A DNA stretch of 64,000 nt from Mucispirillum schaedleri ASF457 (GTDB lineage Bacteria > Chrysiogenota > Deferribacteres > Deferribacterales > Mucispirillaceae): positions 2,283,084 through 2,347,083 of the forward strand of contig NZ_CP097562.1 of assembly GCF_000487995.2 (NCBI RefSeq), given 5' to 3'. Under the pieces are notes generated by a model. That model was not told where the DNA came from, searched no databases, and was given only the letters and a program-made list of their open reading frames with translations. Position numbers and translations under genes: made by a program. Below are positions 17,373 to 27,377 of the stretch, one piece after another. Position 1 is the stretch's first letter; every line of letters starts with the position of its first letter.

Positions 17373-19559
17373 ATGTCAGAAAAATCTGAAAATTATGAAT
17401 TACAATTTGTAATTAAAGACCATATGACTAATGAACCGATTACATCAGCAACAATACAGTTATATTCTAAAGAAGATAGTTCCTTTAAAAAAGAAATTAC
17501 CATATCAACGGTTGAGGGGACAGGTACAATAAGTATAGAAGCAAAAGATGCAAGAAAGAAACTATATATAAAATTATTGAATAATGATAATTACTATTCT
17601 ACACCGTATCCAGACGAGCATCTTCCTACATATGCAATATGTTATCGCAGAGGCAAAATACAGCAAGTCAGATTTCTCCCAAAAAGTGTTATTGTAGGTG
17701 TTTTAAAGGCTTATGGTAAGCCAATTACTTCATTGTTCAGCAGTGAATCGGAATATTTATCTAATAGTTCGTTTGAAACAATAACAATATCCAAAGAACA
17801 AACAATCACTTTAAAAGCATTTTTAATATCTAATAAAACATCAAGCGGTAAAGTAAATAATAATAAAAGATATTTTTTGAATAACAGCGTAACAGAAGAA
17901 CAGATTTCAGAAAGTATACATTGGGCGTTTAGTATAACGAATAAGGTTTCTGGATTTTCAAAGAATAGTCCTGTAGATATTGAGTCTTTATCATCAAACG
18001 GAGTATTTAACAGCATTGAAGAAATAAATGATAATACAAATATCTATAAATTAATGAAATCTGGTGAAGAGATAACGGGTCATACAATAAATTTTACTTT
18101 ATCCGATATAATGTCAGAATCACTGTTAAGATATAATGAATTATTTGACAACTATTATATTGTGTTTTATGCATATGCATTACTGGATGATGCTAAAGAG
18201 GCGGTATTGTATTATAATTCCTACACAGATGGATTACCGTTAATAGAGTTGAAACTGGTGTTGAATAAATATTCTATGTTATTTGACGGCTATAATTTGG
18301 AATTATATGAAAATGGTAAATATATAGATGGCTATGATGCAAGATTAACCAATAATGGTGCTTTAGTTAAAGATATATTTAGTGTATCCAATAGTGTTAA
18401 TGTATATGGTTTGGATAATTTATATAGATGTGAAGCAAAATTAGTATCTAAGATGGTAGATAATGAGCTTCGCAGAGTGCTGTATTTAAGAGCATATTCA
18501 ACATCAAATGAATCAAATGATGAAGCTGCTGATTTTATAGTAGATAATATAAATTTAATTGATTTGGAAAATCAGTTGAACACAAAAAAATCTAAAGAGA
18601 ATATATATAATAAAGTGATACATATCTCATCAATAGACTATATAAAGTTATGGCATAAAATTCAGTTTCAAAATGATATATTAGTCAAATTTATGTATCA
18701 ACCAAGATATGTAATAGAAGTAACAAGATATAAAGAAGTGTATAATGATGATTTATTGGATAATTATATTAAAAAACGCTTTGGAGCAACATATGGAGTA
18801 TTTGCAGTTTATGTATATATTAATGGAGAAAAGTTTTTATTTGACAGTATAATAGATGTTTATAATAATTATGCAGTGCATCATAATGAACAAATAGATG
18901 CATATAATGAAGAAATTATGAAAAAATATCCACAAGATTATACAAGTAAATTAAAACCCAATTCATTAAAAAAGACTGTTATCAAAGATAAAAAAGTAAG
19001 TAAAAGTATTATAGGTATTATAGAAGACTATATTAAAGATATGAGTAATCATGTATTTATAAAATCTGATATGCGTAAAAAAAATTTACAAGATAACAAC
19101 AGTTATGCTTTATTAACATACGGAGGCTACACAATGGAGCCATCTGGACCAGATACTATAACAGAGGAGGTAAAACGCAGAATACCAGAAGGGCATTATA
19201 AGGGAATTTTTCATTATAGTGTTCCTCTATACAAGAAAAATACCTTGAACTTATATAACGATACCGTTCATTCCAAAAGATATATTTTACTTCATGCCGG
19301 AGGCCGTTATATTGAGTTTACTACAGGATGTGTTCTTATATCAAGAGAATCATATGAAACGGGAAATAACTATACAAGTAATGATTTAAGAGGAGATACG
19401 AAATACGAAACTCCAACAATGAATATACTAAAATCATTAGATATTTTATACACAGCGATTTATGAGCATCATGTCAGCAATGGGCAGAATCTCCACTATG
19501 AAACAGATTTATCAAAATATATTTCATGTGTTATAAGAAATAAAATAAACAGGGGGTAA
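17373..19559 (+). CDS. T6SS effector family C, DUF5675/L,D-transpeptidase-like tip, copy 1
   Basis: A 728-residue protein without a signal peptide, directly after vgrG1. Residues ~1-130 look like a beta-sandwich (ELQFVIKDHMTNEPITSATI); residues ~180-290 carry the Ig-like pattern seen in other trunks (IHWAFSITN, then EEITGHTINFTLSDI). The C-terminal tip (~580-728) matches DUF5675: RIPEGHYKGIF (~603), YILLHAGG (~639) and TTGCVLIS (~651). The His and Cys resemble the YkuD L,D-transpeptidase active site, as in the known T6SS effector Tlde1. It probably modifies peptidoglycan in the target periplasm. GGAGAATAAAAG precedes the ATG. Confidence 0.75.
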   Translation: MSEKSENYELQFVIKDHMTNEPITSATIQLYSKEDSSFKKEITISTVEGTGTISIEAKDARKKLYIKLLNNDNYYSTPYPDEHLPTYAICYRRGKIQQVRFLPKSVIVGVLKAYGKPITSLFSSESEYLSNSSFETITISKEQTITLKAFLISNKTSSGKVNNNKRYFLNNSVTEEQISESIHWAFSITNKVSGFSKNSPVDIESLSSNGVFNSIEEINDNTNIYKLMKSGEEITGHTINFTLSDIMSESLLRYNELFDNYYIVFYAYALLDDAKEAVLYYNSYTDGLPLIELKLVLNKYSMLFDGYNLELYENGKYIDGYDARLTNNGALVKDIFSVSNSVNVYGLDNLYRCEAKLVSKMVDNELRRVLYLRAYSTSNESNDEAADFIVDNINLIDLENQLNTKKSKENIYNKVIHISSIDYIKLWHKIQFQNDILVKFMYQPRYVIEVTRYKEVYNDDLLDNYIKKRFGATYGVFAVYVYINGEKFLFDSIIDVYNNYAVHHNEQIDAYNEEIMKKYPQDYTSKLKPNSLKKTVIKDKKVSKSIIGIIEDYIKDMSNHVFIKSDMRKKNLQDNNSYALLTYGGYTMEPSGPDTITEEVKRRIPEGHYKGIFHYSVPLYKKNTLNLYNDTVHSKRYILLHAGGRYIEFTTGCVLISRESYETGNNYTSNDLRGDTKYETPTMNILKSLDILYTAIYEHHVSNGQNLHYETDLSKYISCVIRNKINRG

Positions 19560-19563
19560 GACC

Positions 19564-20871
19564 ATGGTTACTTTTTATGAAGAATATAAGGGATACTATG
19601 TTATTTCCATAACCGATGACGATGAAGAAGGGTTTCCAAAAGACTTTAATATTACCCTTCCTAACAGATATAATGGTTTACCGAGTGTTATTTCCTATGG
19701 GTATGTTGATTTAAAGAAAAGTGAAGATATAGGTAAAAATACTTATTATGAAGAAATAACGCGATATTATGCAGTTAGACATAACTCAATGAAGGTCAAG
19801 GGTATGCTGCGTATAACAAGGGATTTGACCTTAACAAAAGATAACAGCCAGATTCATATGATGCTGTTTTTAGATAAAAACACCCCAAAGGAATATTTAT
19901 TTTCTGTTAAAACTGAAAAACCAATGTCGTTAATAGAACTAGATGAGAAGGGTTTTGCTCTTACAACTACATGGTATGTCCGAAGCCCATATGAAAATGA
20001 CAGAAGTAACCAAAAGTTATTAAAAACATTATTATCTGAAAAAGAATATGCTTCGTTTATGAGTAAAAGATTTTCCTGCACATATGCAGCAGTGGAGTGT
20101 GAAATATCCGATTTTATGTCTACAACATTTTATTCTACTTCTCTTGATTATCAGGACCAAGAATTTTATACGGATAAATACTCCATAGGTAACGATATAT
20201 CAATCAAAGCTGAATATTTTTTAGGTAACAAACCATTTCATGACATAATATCAGGTGGCGAAGCATTTATGCTTACATATAAACATGCATTAATGAAGAA
20301 TTATAAAGTAATAGGAAGATATGATGTATCTATATATATGAGCAATAAATATAACGAGGACTATTTTTATTCGTCGTATGCTAAAAACGGTGTTTTAGCA
20401 TTACCGTGTTCAAATGATAAATATATCAATGTAAGAGAAAAACCCAATAAAGACGGAAGAATAATTCTTAAAATTGCAAATGTTTTAGAAATGTTTTATT
20501 TACCTGTGTATAACAGAGAAAGGAATGTAGTAGATAGGTTTTATGAAAGAGAAACCGAAATTAATAAGATTTCAAGCAGGAGCAAAGAAGAGCAAATAAA
20601 ATTAATGCAATATAAAATATATCCGATATTTGTGAATGATATATTGAAAGGAGACTGGTGCAAAGTAACTATTTATAAATCAAAATATATGTTTAATTTT
20701 ACATCAGGTATAGGTTCGCCAGAGGTTATTCATGCAGGCAATATAGAGGATATTCATAATTTGCGTAAGAAGATAGTATATTCTCATGATGAAGTATTTT
20801 TAATGAATGGCTATATTCATGCTTCCCAGTTACATCCAATTTCGGTAATTAGGGTAAAAGATACAGTATAA
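19564..20871 (+). CDS. SH3-domain candidate immunity protein for family C, copy 1
   Basis: A 435-residue protein 4 bases after the effector, with a GGGGG-rich ribosome binding site. The N-terminal half is unrecognised; the C-terminal part (~286-430) contains a bacterial SH3-like pattern (YINVREKPNKDGRIILKI, then GDWCKVTIYK and GYIHASQLHP). A second SH3-containing protein follows the other DUF5675 tip in this window (35004-36185), so the pairing looks specific. Unlike that protein and all other candidates here, this one has no visible signal peptide, which is odd for a periplasmic effector. It may be an accessory or chaperone, or enter the periplasm another way. Confidence 0.65.
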   Translation: MVTFYEEYKGYYVISITDDDEEGFPKDFNITLPNRYNGLPSVISYGYVDLKKSEDIGKNTYYEEITRYYAVRHNSMKVKGMLRITRDLTLTKDNSQIHMMLFLDKNTPKEYLFSVKTEKPMSLIELDEKGFALTTTWYVRSPYENDRSNQKLLKTLLSEKEYASFMSKRFSCTYAAVECEISDFMSTTFYSTSLDYQDQEFYTDKYSIGNDISIKAEYFLGNKPFHDIISGGEAFMLTYKHALMKNYKVIGRYDVSIYMSNKYNEDYFYSSYAKNGVLALPCSNDKYINVREKPNKDGRIILKIANVLEMFYLPVYNRERNVVDRFYERETEINKISSRSKEEQIKLMQYKIYPIFVNDILKGDWCKVTIYKSKYMFNFTSGIGSPEVIHAGNIEDIHNLRKKIVYSHDEVFLMNGYIHASQLHPISVIRVKDTV

Positions 20872-20898
20872 TTTTTAATATATATAATATAGTTTTTT

Positions 20899-20919
20899 AT
20901 GGGGGGGCGATTGCTTATG
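20899..20919 (+). promoter_or_regulatory. G7 tract at the vgrG fragment start
   Basis: Seven G (20901-20907) lie between an upstream ATG (20899) and the conserved start (20917). The two ATGs are in frame here. Confidence 0.55.
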
Positions 20920-21198
20920 TCATCATCTAATCAAGTATCTGAGTTAGTCTTTACAGGCAGGGAAATAGATAACTATAAATGCCGAGTAGTAGAAGCCAGG
21001 ATATTAGAGCGTTTAGATTATCCCTTTGAAATAGAGTGTATATGCTATTATGAAGGCATAAGCAACGAGCCTAATGAAAGAACAGGTGTAAGTAATCTAA
21101 TAGATAGAAATATTCGTCTTTATTTGAACGACCCATCCTATACCAATGATAAAAATCGTCCATTACAAAGTAAACTTTTTATAGGATGTGGAGAATAA
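20917..21198 (+). pseudogene. vgrG N-terminal fragment
   Basis: It encodes the first ~91 residues of VgrG (MSSSNQVSEL to KLFIG) and then stops after CGE. The break joins vgrG sequence equal to 15200 directly to the leader of the family C effector (equal to 17357), so a deletion removed the rest of the gene, including its tip. The downstream effector copy keeps its own start and ribosome binding site but has lost its spike gene. Confidence 0.9.
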
Positions 21199-21201
21199 AA
21201 G

Positions 21202-23388
21202 ATGTCAGAAAAATCTGAAAATTATGAATTACAATTTGTAATTAAAGACCATATGACTAATGAACCGATTACATCAGCAACAATACAGTTATATTCTAAA
21301 GAAGATAGTTCCTTTAAAAAAGAAATTACCATATCAACGGTTGAGGGGACAGGTACAATAAGTATAGAAGCAAAAGATGCAAGAAAGAAACTATATATAA
21401 AATTATTGAATAATGATAATTACTATTCTACACCGTATCCAGACGAGCATCTTCCTACATATGCAATATGTTATCGCAGAGGCAAAATACAGCAAGTCAG
21501 ATTTCTCCCAAAAAGTGTTATTGTAGGTGTTTTAAAGGCTTATGGTAAGCCAATTACTTCATTGTTCAGCAGTGAATCGGAATATTTATCTAATAGTTCG
21601 TTTGAAACAATAACAATATCCAAAGAACAAACAATCACTTTAAAAGCATTTTTAATATCTAATAAAACATCAAGCGGTAAAGTAAATAATAATAAAAGAT
21701 ATTTTTTGAATAACAGCGTAACAGAAGAACAGATTTCAGAAAGTATACATTGGGCGTTTAGTATAACGAATAAGGTTTCTGGATTTTCAAAGAATAGTCC
21801 TGTAGATATTGAGTCTTTATCATCAAACGGAGTATTTAACAGCATTGAAGAAATAAATGATAATACAAATATCTATAAATTAATGAAATCTGGTGAAGAG
21901 ATAACGGGTCATACAATAAATTTTACTTTATCCGATATAATGTCAGAATCACTGTTAAGATATAATGAATTATTTGACAACTATTATATTGTGTTTTATG
22001 CATATGCATTACTGGATGATGCTAAAGAGGCGGTATTGTATTATAATTCCTACACAGATGGATTACCGTTAATAGAGTTGAAACTGGTGTTGAATAAATA
22101 TTCTATGTTATTTGACGGCTATAATTTGGAATTATATGAAAATGGTAAATATATAGATGGCTATGATGCAAGATTAACCAATAATGGTGCTTTAGTTAAA
22201 GATATATTTAGTGTATCCAATAGTGTTAATGTATATGGTTTGGATAATTTATATAGATGTGAAGCAAAATTAGTATCTAAGATGGTAGATAATGAGCTTC
22301 GCAGAGTGCTGTATTTAAGAGCATATTCAACATCAAATGAATCAAATGATGAAGCTGCTGATTTTATAGTAGATAATATAAATTTAATTGATTTGGAAAA
22401 TCAGTTGAACACAAAAAAATCTAAAGAGAATATATATAATAAAGTGATACATATCTCATCAATAGACTATATAAAGTTATGGCATAAAATTCAGTTTCAA
22501 AATGATATATTAGTCAAATTTATGTATCAACCAAGATATGTAATAGAAGTAACAAGATATAAAGAAGTGTATAATGATGATTTATTGGATAATTATATTA
22601 AAAAACGCTTTGGAGCAACATATGGAGTATTTGCAGTTTATGTATATATTAATGGAGAAAAGTTTTTATTTGACAGTATAATAGATGTTTATAATAATTA
22701 TGCAGTGCATCATAATGAACAAATAGATGCATATAATGAAGAAATTATGAAAAAATATCCACAAGATTATACAAGTAAATTAAAACCCAATTCATTAAAA
22801 AAGACTGTTATCAAAGATAAAAAAGTAAGTAAAAGTATTATAGGTATTATAGAAGACTATATTAAAGATATGAGTAATCATGTATTTATAAAATCTGATA
22901 TGCGTAAAAAAAATTTACAAGATAACAACAGTTATGCTTTATTAACATACGGAGGCTACACAATGGAGCCATCTGGACCAGATACTATAACAGAGGAGGT
23001 AAAACGCAGAATACCAGAAGGGCATTATAAGGGAATTTTTCATTATAGTGAACCTCCATACAAGAAAAATACCTTGAACTTATATAACGATACCGTTCAT
23101 TCCAGCAGATATATTTTACTTCATGCCGGAGGCCGTTATATTGAGTTTACTACAGGATGTGTTCTTATATCAAGAGAATCATATGAAACGGGAAATAACT
23201 ATACAAGTAAGGATTTAAGAGGAGATATTGAATACGAAACTCCAACAATGAATATACTAAAATCATTAGATATTTTATACACAGCGATTTATGAGCATCA
23301 TGTCAGCAATGGGCAGAATCTTCACTATGAAACAGATTTATCAAAATATATTTCATGTGTTATAAGAAATAAAATAAACAGGGGGTAA
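21202..23388 (+). CDS. T6SS effector family C, DUF5675/L,D-transpeptidase-like tip, copy 2
   Basis: A 728-residue near twin of the gene at 17373. The residue differences I can see all lie after ~610, in the toxin tip: HYSVPLY to HYSEPPY, HSKRY to HSSRY, TSNDLRGDTK to TSKDLRGDIE. The His (LLHAGG) and Cys (TTGC) of the presumed active site are unchanged. It follows only a fragment of vgrG, so it would need another spike for delivery. Confidence 0.75.
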   Translation: MSEKSENYELQFVIKDHMTNEPITSATIQLYSKEDSSFKKEITISTVEGTGTISIEAKDARKKLYIKLLNNDNYYSTPYPDEHLPTYAICYRRGKIQQVRFLPKSVIVGVLKAYGKPITSLFSSESEYLSNSSFETITISKEQTITLKAFLISNKTSSGKVNNNKRYFLNNSVTEEQISESIHWAFSITNKVSGFSKNSPVDIESLSSNGVFNSIEEINDNTNIYKLMKSGEEITGHTINFTLSDIMSESLLRYNELFDNYYIVFYAYALLDDAKEAVLYYNSYTDGLPLIELKLVLNKYSMLFDGYNLELYENGKYIDGYDARLTNNGALVKDIFSVSNSVNVYGLDNLYRCEAKLVSKMVDNELRRVLYLRAYSTSNESNDEAADFIVDNINLIDLENQLNTKKSKENIYNKVIHISSIDYIKLWHKIQFQNDILVKFMYQPRYVIEVTRYKEVYNDDLLDNYIKKRFGATYGVFAVYVYINGEKFLFDSIIDVYNNYAVHHNEQIDAYNEEIMKKYPQDYTSKLKPNSLKKTVIKDKKVSKSIIGIIEDYIKDMSNHVFIKSDMRKKNLQDNNSYALLTYGGYTMEPSGPDTITEEVKRRIPEGHYKGIFHYSEPPYKKNTLNLYNDTVHSSRYILLHAGGRYIEFTTGCVLISRESYETGNNYTSKDLRGDIEYETPTMNILKSLDILYTAIYEHHVSNGQNLHYETDLSKYISCVIRNKINRG

Positions 23389-23392
23389 GACC

Positions 23393-24700
23393 ATGGTTAC
23401 TTTTTATGAAGAATATAAGGGATACTATGTTATTTCCATAACCGATGACGATGAAGAAGGGTTTCCAAAAGACTTTAATATTACCCTTCCTAATAGATAT
23501 AATGGTTTACCGAGTGTTATTTCCTATGGGTATGTTGATTTAAAGAAAAGTGAAGATATAGGTAAAAATACTTATTATGAAGAAATAACGCGATATTATG
23601 CAGTTAGACATAACTCAATGAAGGTCAAGGGTATGCTGCGTATAACAAGGGATTTGACCTTAACAAAAGATAACAGCCAGATTCATATGATGCTGTTTTT
23701 AGATAAAAACACCCCAAAGGAATATTTATTTTCTGTTAAAACTGAAAAACCAATGTCGTTAATAGAACTAGATGAGAAGGGTTTTGCTCTTACAACTACA
23801 TGGTATGTCCGAAGCCCATATGAAAATGACAGAAGTAACCAAAAGTTATTAAAAACATTATTATCTGAAAAAGAATATGCTTCGTTTATGAGTAAAAGAT
23901 TTTCCTGCACATATGCAGCAGTGGAGTGTGAAATATCCGATTTTATGTCTACAACATTTTATTCTACTTCCCTTGATTATCAGGACCAAGAATTTTATAC
24001 TGATAAATACTCCATAGGTAACGATATATCAATCAAAGCTGAATATTTTTTAGGTAACAAACTATTTCATGGCATAATATCAGGTGGCGAAGCATTTATG
24101 CTTACATATAAACATGCATTAATGAAGAATTATAAAGTAATAGGAAGATATGATGTATCTATATATATGAGCAATAAATATAACGAGGACTATTTTTATT
24201 CGTCGTATGCTAAAAACGGTGTTTTAGCATTACCGTGTTCAAATGATAAATACATCAATGTAAGAGAAAAACCCAATAAAGATGGAAGAATAATTCTTAA
24301 AATTGCAAATGTTTTAGAAATGTTTTATTTACCTGTGTATAACAGAGAAAGGAATGTAGTAGATAGGTTTTATGAAAGTGAAACCAAAATTAATAAGATT
24401 TCAAGCAGGAGCAAAGAAGAGCAAATAAAATTAATGCAGTATAAAATATATCCGATATTTGTGAATGATATATTGAAAGGAGACTGGTGCAAAGTAACTA
24501 TTTATAAATCAAAATATATGTTTAATGTTTCATCAGCTATGAGTATGCCAGAGGTCACTCATGCAGGCAATATAGAGGATATTCATAATTTGCGTAAGAA
24601 GATAGTATATTCTCATGATGAAGTATTTTTAATGAATGGCTATATTCATGCTTCCCAGTTACATCCAATTTCGGTAATTAGGGTAAAAGATACAGTATAA
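23393..24700 (+). CDS. SH3-domain candidate immunity protein for family C, copy 2
   Basis: A 435-residue near twin of the protein at 19564. Changes cluster in a few patches: KPFHD to KLFHG, ERETE to ESETK, and NFTSGIGSPEVI to NVSSAMSMPEVT, the last inside the SH3-like part. Since the toxin tip of the same unit also changed, these patches may be the toxin-contacting surface. No signal peptide is visible. Confidence 0.65.
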   Translation: MVTFYEEYKGYYVISITDDDEEGFPKDFNITLPNRYNGLPSVISYGYVDLKKSEDIGKNTYYEEITRYYAVRHNSMKVKGMLRITRDLTLTKDNSQIHMMLFLDKNTPKEYLFSVKTEKPMSLIELDEKGFALTTTWYVRSPYENDRSNQKLLKTLLSEKEYASFMSKRFSCTYAAVECEISDFMSTTFYSTSLDYQDQEFYTDKYSIGNDISIKAEYFLGNKLFHGIISGGEAFMLTYKHALMKNYKVIGRYDVSIYMSNKYNEDYFYSSYAKNGVLALPCSNDKYINVREKPNKDGRIILKIANVLEMFYLPVYNRERNVVDRFYESETKINKISSRSKEEQIKLMQYKIYPIFVNDILKGDWCKVTIYKSKYMFNVSSAMSMPEVTHAGNIEDIHNLRKKIVYSHDEVFLMNGYIHASQLHPISVIRVKDTV

Positions 24701-24839
24701 TTTTTAATATATATAATATAATTTTTTTAAACATTTATGGTAATTTTTTGATAAAATAATATATTATATTTTTTAAATATAGATATATATTGAATAATCA
24801 TATATCATTATCAATAAATCGCACACATAAATTTCAGTT

Positions 24840-24862
24840 ATGGGGGGGGGTGATTGCTTATG
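24840..24862 (+). promoter_or_regulatory. G9 tract at the vgrG2 start
   Basis: Nine G (24842-24850) precede TGATTGCTT and the start at 24860. The upstream ATG (24840) is out of frame with vgrG here, unlike in the other two copies. The 139 bases upstream (24721-24859) are extremely AT-rich and probably hold the promoter, but I cannot pick one with confidence. Confidence 0.6.
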
Positions 24863-27280
24863 TCATCATCTAATCAAGTATCAGAGTTAATCTTTACAGG
24901 CAGGGAAATAGATAACTATAAATTCCGAGTAGTAGAAGCCAGGATATTAGAGCGTTTAGATTATCCCTTTGAAATAGAGTGTATATGCTATTATGAAGGT
25001 ATAAGCAACGAGCCTGATGAAAAAACTGGTGTAAGTAATTTAATAGATAGAAATATTCGTCTTTATTTGAACGACCCATCCTATACCAATAATAAAAATC
25101 GTCCACTACAAAGTAAACTTTTTATAGGAGTAGTAAGTGAGATAATTTATTTAGGCAATAAGGAACTTCCGTCCAATTATTCTACAAATAATAAATATTA
25201 TTACCGTTTTAAATTAAATTCCCAGTTAATAAGATTAAGTTATAATAGAGCATACAGAATATATAACAATAAAAGTGTGTTAGAAGTATTAAATCATTTA
25301 TTTGAAAGGTCAAGAGGACCAATAACCGTTCAGATAGATTTTTCGCGAGTTCAGAATTATTTTCCAGTAGAAGAGTATATAACCCAGTATAATGAAAGTG
25401 ATTTAGATTTTTTATTACGACTATGCAGCAGATATGGTATATATATCTCTGAAAGTGATAAAGGCATTAATTTTTATGATTCAGTATATAAGGCAGATTT
25501 CAGCACAAGTAATAATGAATATGTTAATGAAGAAGTAAGTAAACATGTAATGTATCCTTATAACCCATCCAGTGATAATTATTTATCAAGCCACTGTATA
25601 TCAAGCATAGAGTATGGAATAAGAGGAAGAAACTTATGGAGTATCTTCAGCACATCAGAATCCAGTAACCCATCAAGACATCAAGCAGGTATCAGTGAAA
25701 ATTACTGGGATACAAGGGAGATAGATAACCGAGATAAAGTAACAACTTATGCATCAAATATAAATAATTATCACCCAAGTTTTACTAATATAAATTATCA
25801 AAATGGTTTACAGTTTCAAGCCACATTAAATGTATTAAGTAATCATATAGAATCATTGAATATAAAAGCCAGAAGCAATATATTAGAGTTAAATACCAAT
25901 GATGTAATAACGATAACTAATATAGAGGGCAGAGAATCAAGTTATAAGATAATCGGTATAGTTCATTATTATCATGATAAAAGTGAGCAGGGCGGCAGAA
26001 TATTAGAGCATGAGCCGTCTTTATATTCGATGTATAGCAATGAATTATCATTAATCCCCAATACAATGCCTTATGCAATGAAAGTAATAGAGAAACCACG
26101 AGCTTTAGGTATTACGACAGGAGTAGTAACAGGCAATAGTGAAGATATAAACAGTGAAAGAAACAGTATAGTAGTAGATGATTATGGCAGAGTAAGAGTT
26201 CAGTTTGCCAGTAATGTTGTTCAGGGCAGATATGATGAGGAAGTATTCAGCGGCAAATATTTATTTACACACAGCTGTTATTTAAGATATACCAGCCCTG
26301 CTGCCAGCAGCCATTCAGGATTTATCTCAGTTCCTCGTGTAGGAGATGAGGTAGTGGTAAGTTTTATAGACGGCGACCCCGACAGGCCAATAATCACAGG
26401 CAGTTTATATAATCATGAAACTCCATCACTTATTCAAAATGAGATACTGGTGAATAAACATAAGACATCTTTATCCTCAAAAACAGTGGGATTAAATGAG
26501 AGAGGCAGAAATGAGCTTACAATGAGTAATCTTCCTAATAGTGAAGAAATCTATTTGAAAGCAGAAAGGGATTATAAAGAGTTAGTGCAGAATGACTATG
26601 AGCAGAGTATCTTAAATAACAAGACAAGCAAAGTAAGCGGCAGTCATAATGAAAGTATATTACAGTCACATATCCAGAATATAGCAGGTTTAAAAGATGT
26701 GAATGTAGGCGGCGAATATTTAACAGTAGTAGCATTAAGCAAGGATACAGCAGTAGGGTTATCTAATACCTTAAATGTGGGTGCAGAAAATACACTTCGT
26801 GTAGCAGGAGACAGCAAAGAATTTATAAGCGGCGATAAGATAGTTGAAATAGAGGGCGATATAAAAGAAAGCTATCTAAGTGATTGTATAAAAACAGTGT
26901 CAAGAAATGTAGAAGAAACAGTCCAAGGCAGTATAGACCAGACATGCAAAGGAGGTATTAATATATCAAGCAAAAATCATTATGATGTAACCTGCGAGCA
27001 TGATATGGACTTATACAGTAAACAGAATGTAACTATAACATCAGATGAGCATACAAGTTTAGTATCAGATTCAATGAATATGGAGATAAATGCATCATGC
27101 GATATTGCTGCACAGGAATTTAATATTAATACCCATTCGTCATTTATAATAAATATAGGCGATGATGCCAGTATCACATCAGACGGCAGTAGTATGACAT
27201 TTAAAATCAGCGAAGTAGAACTATTGCTGGACAGCGAAGGACTTACATTAAATAAGGGTAAGTTTAATATTAAAAAATAG
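24860..27280 (+). CDS. vgrG: T6SS spike protein VgrG, copy 2
   Basis: An 806-residue VgrG nearly identical to copy 1 over residues 1-654, including the gp27-like and OB parts. It then has a different 152-residue needle tip starting at FISGDKIVEIEGD, with ISSKNHYDVTCEHD and INTHSSFIINIGDD. The change falls in the beta-helix, where a tip can be exchanged without disturbing the spike base. Family B effectors follow this tip both here (27288) and behind the tip fragment at 36367, which ties the tip to that cargo. The start follows the pattern of the other copies. Confidence 0.95.
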   Translation: MSSSNQVSELIFTGREIDNYKFRVVEARILERLDYPFEIECICYYEGISNEPDEKTGVSNLIDRNIRLYLNDPSYTNNKNRPLQSKLFIGVVSEIIYLGNKELPSNYSTNNKYYYRFKLNSQLIRLSYNRAYRIYNNKSVLEVLNHLFERSRGPITVQIDFSRVQNYFPVEEYITQYNESDLDFLLRLCSRYGIYISESDKGINFYDSVYKADFSTSNNEYVNEEVSKHVMYPYNPSSDNYLSSHCISSIEYGIRGRNLWSIFSTSESSNPSRHQAGISENYWDTREIDNRDKVTTYASNINNYHPSFTNINYQNGLQFQATLNVLSNHIESLNIKARSNILELNTNDVITITNIEGRESSYKIIGIVHYYHDKSEQGGRILEHEPSLYSMYSNELSLIPNTMPYAMKVIEKPRALGITTGVVTGNSEDINSERNSIVVDDYGRVRVQFASNVVQGRYDEEVFSGKYLFTHSCYLRYTSPAASSHSGFISVPRVGDEVVVSFIDGDPDRPIITGSLYNHETPSLIQNEILVNKHKTSLSSKTVGLNERGRNELTMSNLPNSEEIYLKAERDYKELVQNDYEQSILNNKTSKVSGSHNESILQSHIQNIAGLKDVNVGGEYLTVVALSKDTAVGLSNTLNVGAENTLRVAGDSKEFISGDKIVEIEGDIKESYLSDCIKTVSRNVEETVQGSIDQTCKGGINISSKNHYDVTCEHDMDLYSKQNVTITSDEHTSLVSDSMNMEINASCDIAAQEFNINTHSSFIINIGDDASITSDGSSMTFKISEVELLLDSEGLTLNKGKFNIKK

Positions 27281-27377
27281 GTGTGATATGAGCAGCCAAG
27301 AAAATAATCATCAGAATGATAATCAGTTATTAATAGATTTTATAAAAGATACATATACGATAGAATCTAATAAACAT
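27003..27377 (+). repeat. VgrG2 tip plus family B effector start, copy 1
   Basis: Recurs at 36404-36778 at an offset of 9401 with only a few base changes. It spans the last ~90 codons of vgrG2 and the first ~29 codons of the effector, so the spike tip and the effector N-terminus form one mobile unit. Confidence 0.9.

Larger units (their letters stand above)
17357..20891 (+). repeat. Family C tandem duplication, copy 1 (3.5 kb)
   Basis: Matches 21186-24720 at a constant offset of 3829. It covers the 728-residue effector, its partner gene and 20 bases after it. Differences are few and cluster at the toxin end of the effector and in the partner gene. Confidence 0.95.
21186..24720 (+). repeat. 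Family C tandem duplication, copy 2 (3.5 kb)
   Basis: Second copy of 17357-20891. With the vgrG fragment it makes a 3829-base tandem unit. Confidence 0.95.

Noticed and set aside
17711..18016. Minus-strand reading frame, duplicated at 21540-21845
   Set aside because: It lies antisense to the family C effector and is duplicated only because that gene is. No ribosome binding site or family match.
14929..27280. Prophage tail region
   Set aside because: The spike proteins are full VgrG fusions of gp27- and gp5-like parts, and no capsid, terminase, integrase or lysis genes are present.
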